DNA from: an uncultured Pseudomonadales bacterium
Lineage (GTDB): Bacteria > Pseudomonadota > Gammaproteobacteria > Pseudomonadales > Cellvibrionaceae
DNA: 5,839 bases
Direction: 5' to 3'
NCBI GenBank assembly: GCA_938048505.1
Contig: CALIUX010000138.1
Span: 1 to 5,839, forward strand
A model generated the notes under the pieces. That model saw only the letters and a program-made list of their open reading frames with translations, ran no database searches and was not told where the DNA came from. Made by a program: the position numbers and the translations under genes. Below, in pieces: positions 4,415 through 5,839 of this stretch. Each line of letters opens with the position of its first letter. Position 1 is the first letter of the stretch.

Positions 4415-5839
4415 TTAATGGCTATAGTAATCACTGAGGGTGTGGCGGCTATACCATGTTTGAAAATCAGACATAGGTAAGGGGGGCGAGTGAATAAAGC
4501 CTTGGCTCGTTTCACACTGTAGCTCTGATAGCGCAGCTAATGTATCCGTATCTTCTACACCTTCTGCAACAACCGATAATCCAAAACTATGCGCTAAGCC
4601 AATAGTCGATTTGATGATGGTGGCGTCTTGCTCGTCATTCATCATATCCGAGACAAATGTGCGATCTATCTTCAATATACTAAGGGGTAAACGCTTGAGG
4701 TATGCCATAGAGGAATAACCCGTTCCGAAGTCATCAATCGCAAAGTGCACACCTAAGTCATGAATGCGTTGAATGATTTGAAGGCTGCGCTCTGGGTCGC
4801 TGATCAAGGCGCTTTCGGTGATTTCTAATTCAAGATGATTAGCGGGAAACCCTGTGCGCTTTAAGTGCTTTTCAATAATGCCAGGGAAGTCATAATCAAT
4901 CAGGTTGCGGGCCGATAAGTTAATTGCCACCTTCATGGGAATGCCTTTGTCATGCCATGTTTTGACTTCTGATAAAGAGCGTGACAGTACCCACTCGCTT
5001 AGCGGCTTAATGATTTCGCTCATCTCCGCCATGGGAATAAACTCGTTGGGCGGGACCAAGCCCAATTTGGGGTGGTGCCATCGAATCAATGCTTCGCAAC
5101 ATAAGCACTGACCGGATTGAATATCGACTTTAGGTTGATAATGCAAAATCAGCTCATCTTGCCGAATGGCATTCCCAAGCTCTGCCATCAGCATGAGTCG
5201 CCTTGGGCTGTGGGCGTCTTGTGTTGAATCGTAGAATGCAAGGGGTTGACTATTGGCTTTGGCCGAGTACATCGCCACATCGGCACAGCGTAGCAGTGCA
5301 TGGCTACTTTCGCCGTGGTCTGGGTAGACGGCAATGCCGATGCTGCCACCTATCTCAAGTGTAATACCATCGGCTTCGATAGGCCGTCTGAGTGAGGCAT
5401 CAATAAAGCTCGCCAGCGATATGGCCTCGTCACCTTCGGCGACTTTAGCCATTAAGATAGCGAATTCATCCCCACCTAAGCGGTAAAGATAAGCACCATG
5501 TCGTATCAACATGGTTTGTAGGCGGTTGGCGATCTCTTTTAATATCTGATCGCCAATAGCGTGCCCTAGCGTATCGTTAATGTCTTTGAAGCGATTGAGG
5601 TCCAAAAGCATCAAAGCCGTTTTATGGATGTGTTTTTGGGCATTATGAATAGCGATAGCGGCCACATCATGCAGGCGGGCGCGGTTAGGGAGCCCTGTCA
5701 GACCATCGTGATTTGCTCTGCGCTCCATTTCGCGTTGCGAATCGATCAGTTGTGCGTTGGCGCGTCGGCGTTCGGTAATATCAGCGGCCATGAATAAAAA
5801 GCCGCAGATGGTTTGGTTGTTATCTCGAAGGGGGGCAAC
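4415..5839 (-). CDS. PAS-GGDEF-EAL cyclic-di-GMP turnover protein, partial (N-terminus outside window)
   Basis: The frame is open to the right edge, giving 474 visible residues; numbers here count from the edge. Residues 1-25 (APLRDNNQTICGF, then AADITERRR) are the C-terminal end of a PAS/PAC sensor domain, so the Met at 5791 is internal. The GGDEF domain spans about 42-205, with DGLTGLPNR, NDTLGH (88-93) and an intact GGDEF signature (122-126), consistent with diguanylate cyclase activity. The inhibitory-site position reads RHGA (113-116) instead of RxxD, so product inhibition there is probably lost. The EAL domain spans about 222-465. It has the EAL motif (249-251), INLSAR, ELEITES, DDFGTG (369-374), LKIDRTFV, AEGVE and SQGF. 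All the expected metal- and substrate-binding residues are seen, so phosphodiesterase activity is likely. The protein may make or degrade cyclic-di-GMP depending on the PAS signal, controlling motility or biofilm. No clear terminator follows its stop. Confidence 0.95.
   Translation of the reverse strand, partial: VAPLRDNNQTICGFLFMAADITERRRANAQLIDSQREMERRANHDGLTGLPNRARLHDVAAIAIHNAQKHIHKTALMLLDLNRFKDINDTLGHAIGDQILKEIANRLQTMLIRHGAYLYRLGGDEFAILMAKVAEGDEAISLASFIDASLRRPIEADGITLEIGGSIGIAVYPDHGESSHALLRCADVAMYSAKANSQPLAFYDSTQDAHSPRRLMLMAELGNAIRQDELILHYQPKVDIQSGQCLCCEALIRWHHPKLGLVPPNEFIPMAEMSEIIKPLSEWVLSRSLSEVKTWHDKGIPMKVAINLSARNLIDYDFPGIIEKHLKRTGFPANHLELEITESALISDPERSLQIIQRIHDLGVHFAIDDFGTGYSSMAYLKRLPLSILKIDRTFVSDMMNDEQDATIIKSTIGLAHSFGLSVVAEGVEDTDTLAALSELQCETSQGFIHSPPLPMSDFQTWYSRHTLSDYYSH

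Noticed and set aside
4393..4416. Two T7 runs flanking ATAAGCCTTAT as a terminator for the cyclic-di-GMP gene
   Set aside because: On the transcribed minus strand the runs are A rather than U, and the small dyad has almost no loop. It is better seen as AT-rich spacer.
4415..5791. Treating the Met at 5791 as the start of the GGDEF-EAL protein
   Set aside because: The frame stays open to the window edge and the upstream residues match the end of a PAS/PAC domain, so this Met is internal.

Overview
The window reads as ordinary chromosomal DNA of a gammaproteobacterium, probably a marine or aquatic heterotroph. This is an inference from the protein families, the moderately AT-leaning composition and ordinary bacterial Shine-Dalgarno sites. 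No rRNA, tRNA, CRISPR array, insertion sequence or integrase is visible. Genus and species cannot be set from the sequence alone.

Layout, left to right. (1) 1-494, minus strand: N-terminal part of an exported amidohydrolase whose C-terminus lies outside the window. (2) 495-609: a short divergent control region with a plausible promoter, a 20-bp-spaced direct repeat of the kind AraC proteins bind, and a perfect 12-bp palindrome. (3) 610-1650, plus: a membrane-anchored AraC-family regulator. (4) 1651-1849: non-coding, with a TTGA-rich degenerate stretch and a promoter for the next gene. (5) 1850-2401, plus: a PNPOx-like flavin-binding protein, followed by a hairpin terminator. (6) 2500-3378, plus: a degenerate member of the RmlD/extended-SDR family with a TTG start; both the glycine-rich loop and the YxxxK pair are absent. 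(7) 3415-4272, minus, convergent with the previous gene: a secreted protein of unknown function. Nested inverted repeats surround its stop codon. (8) 4273-4414: its leader, holding a perfect 16-bp palindrome, a diverged copy 32 bp away, and leader hairpins. (9) 4415-5839, minus: the C-terminal part of a PAS-GGDEF-EAL cyclic-di-GMP enzyme that runs off the right edge.

How the genes fit together. The amidohydrolase and the AraC regulator form a classic divergent pair and may be a regulator-target unit. The PNPOx-like gene and the SDR-like gene share a strand but are separated by a terminator, so they are probably independent. The cyclic-di-GMP enzyme lies just upstream of the unknown secreted protein on the same strand. 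The palindromes between them suggest the secreted protein has its own regulated promoter. I see no strong evidence for a novel multi-gene system. The best leads are the AraC-type direct repeat, the paired palindromes before the secreted unknown, that protein itself, and the apparently catalytically dead SDR homologue.
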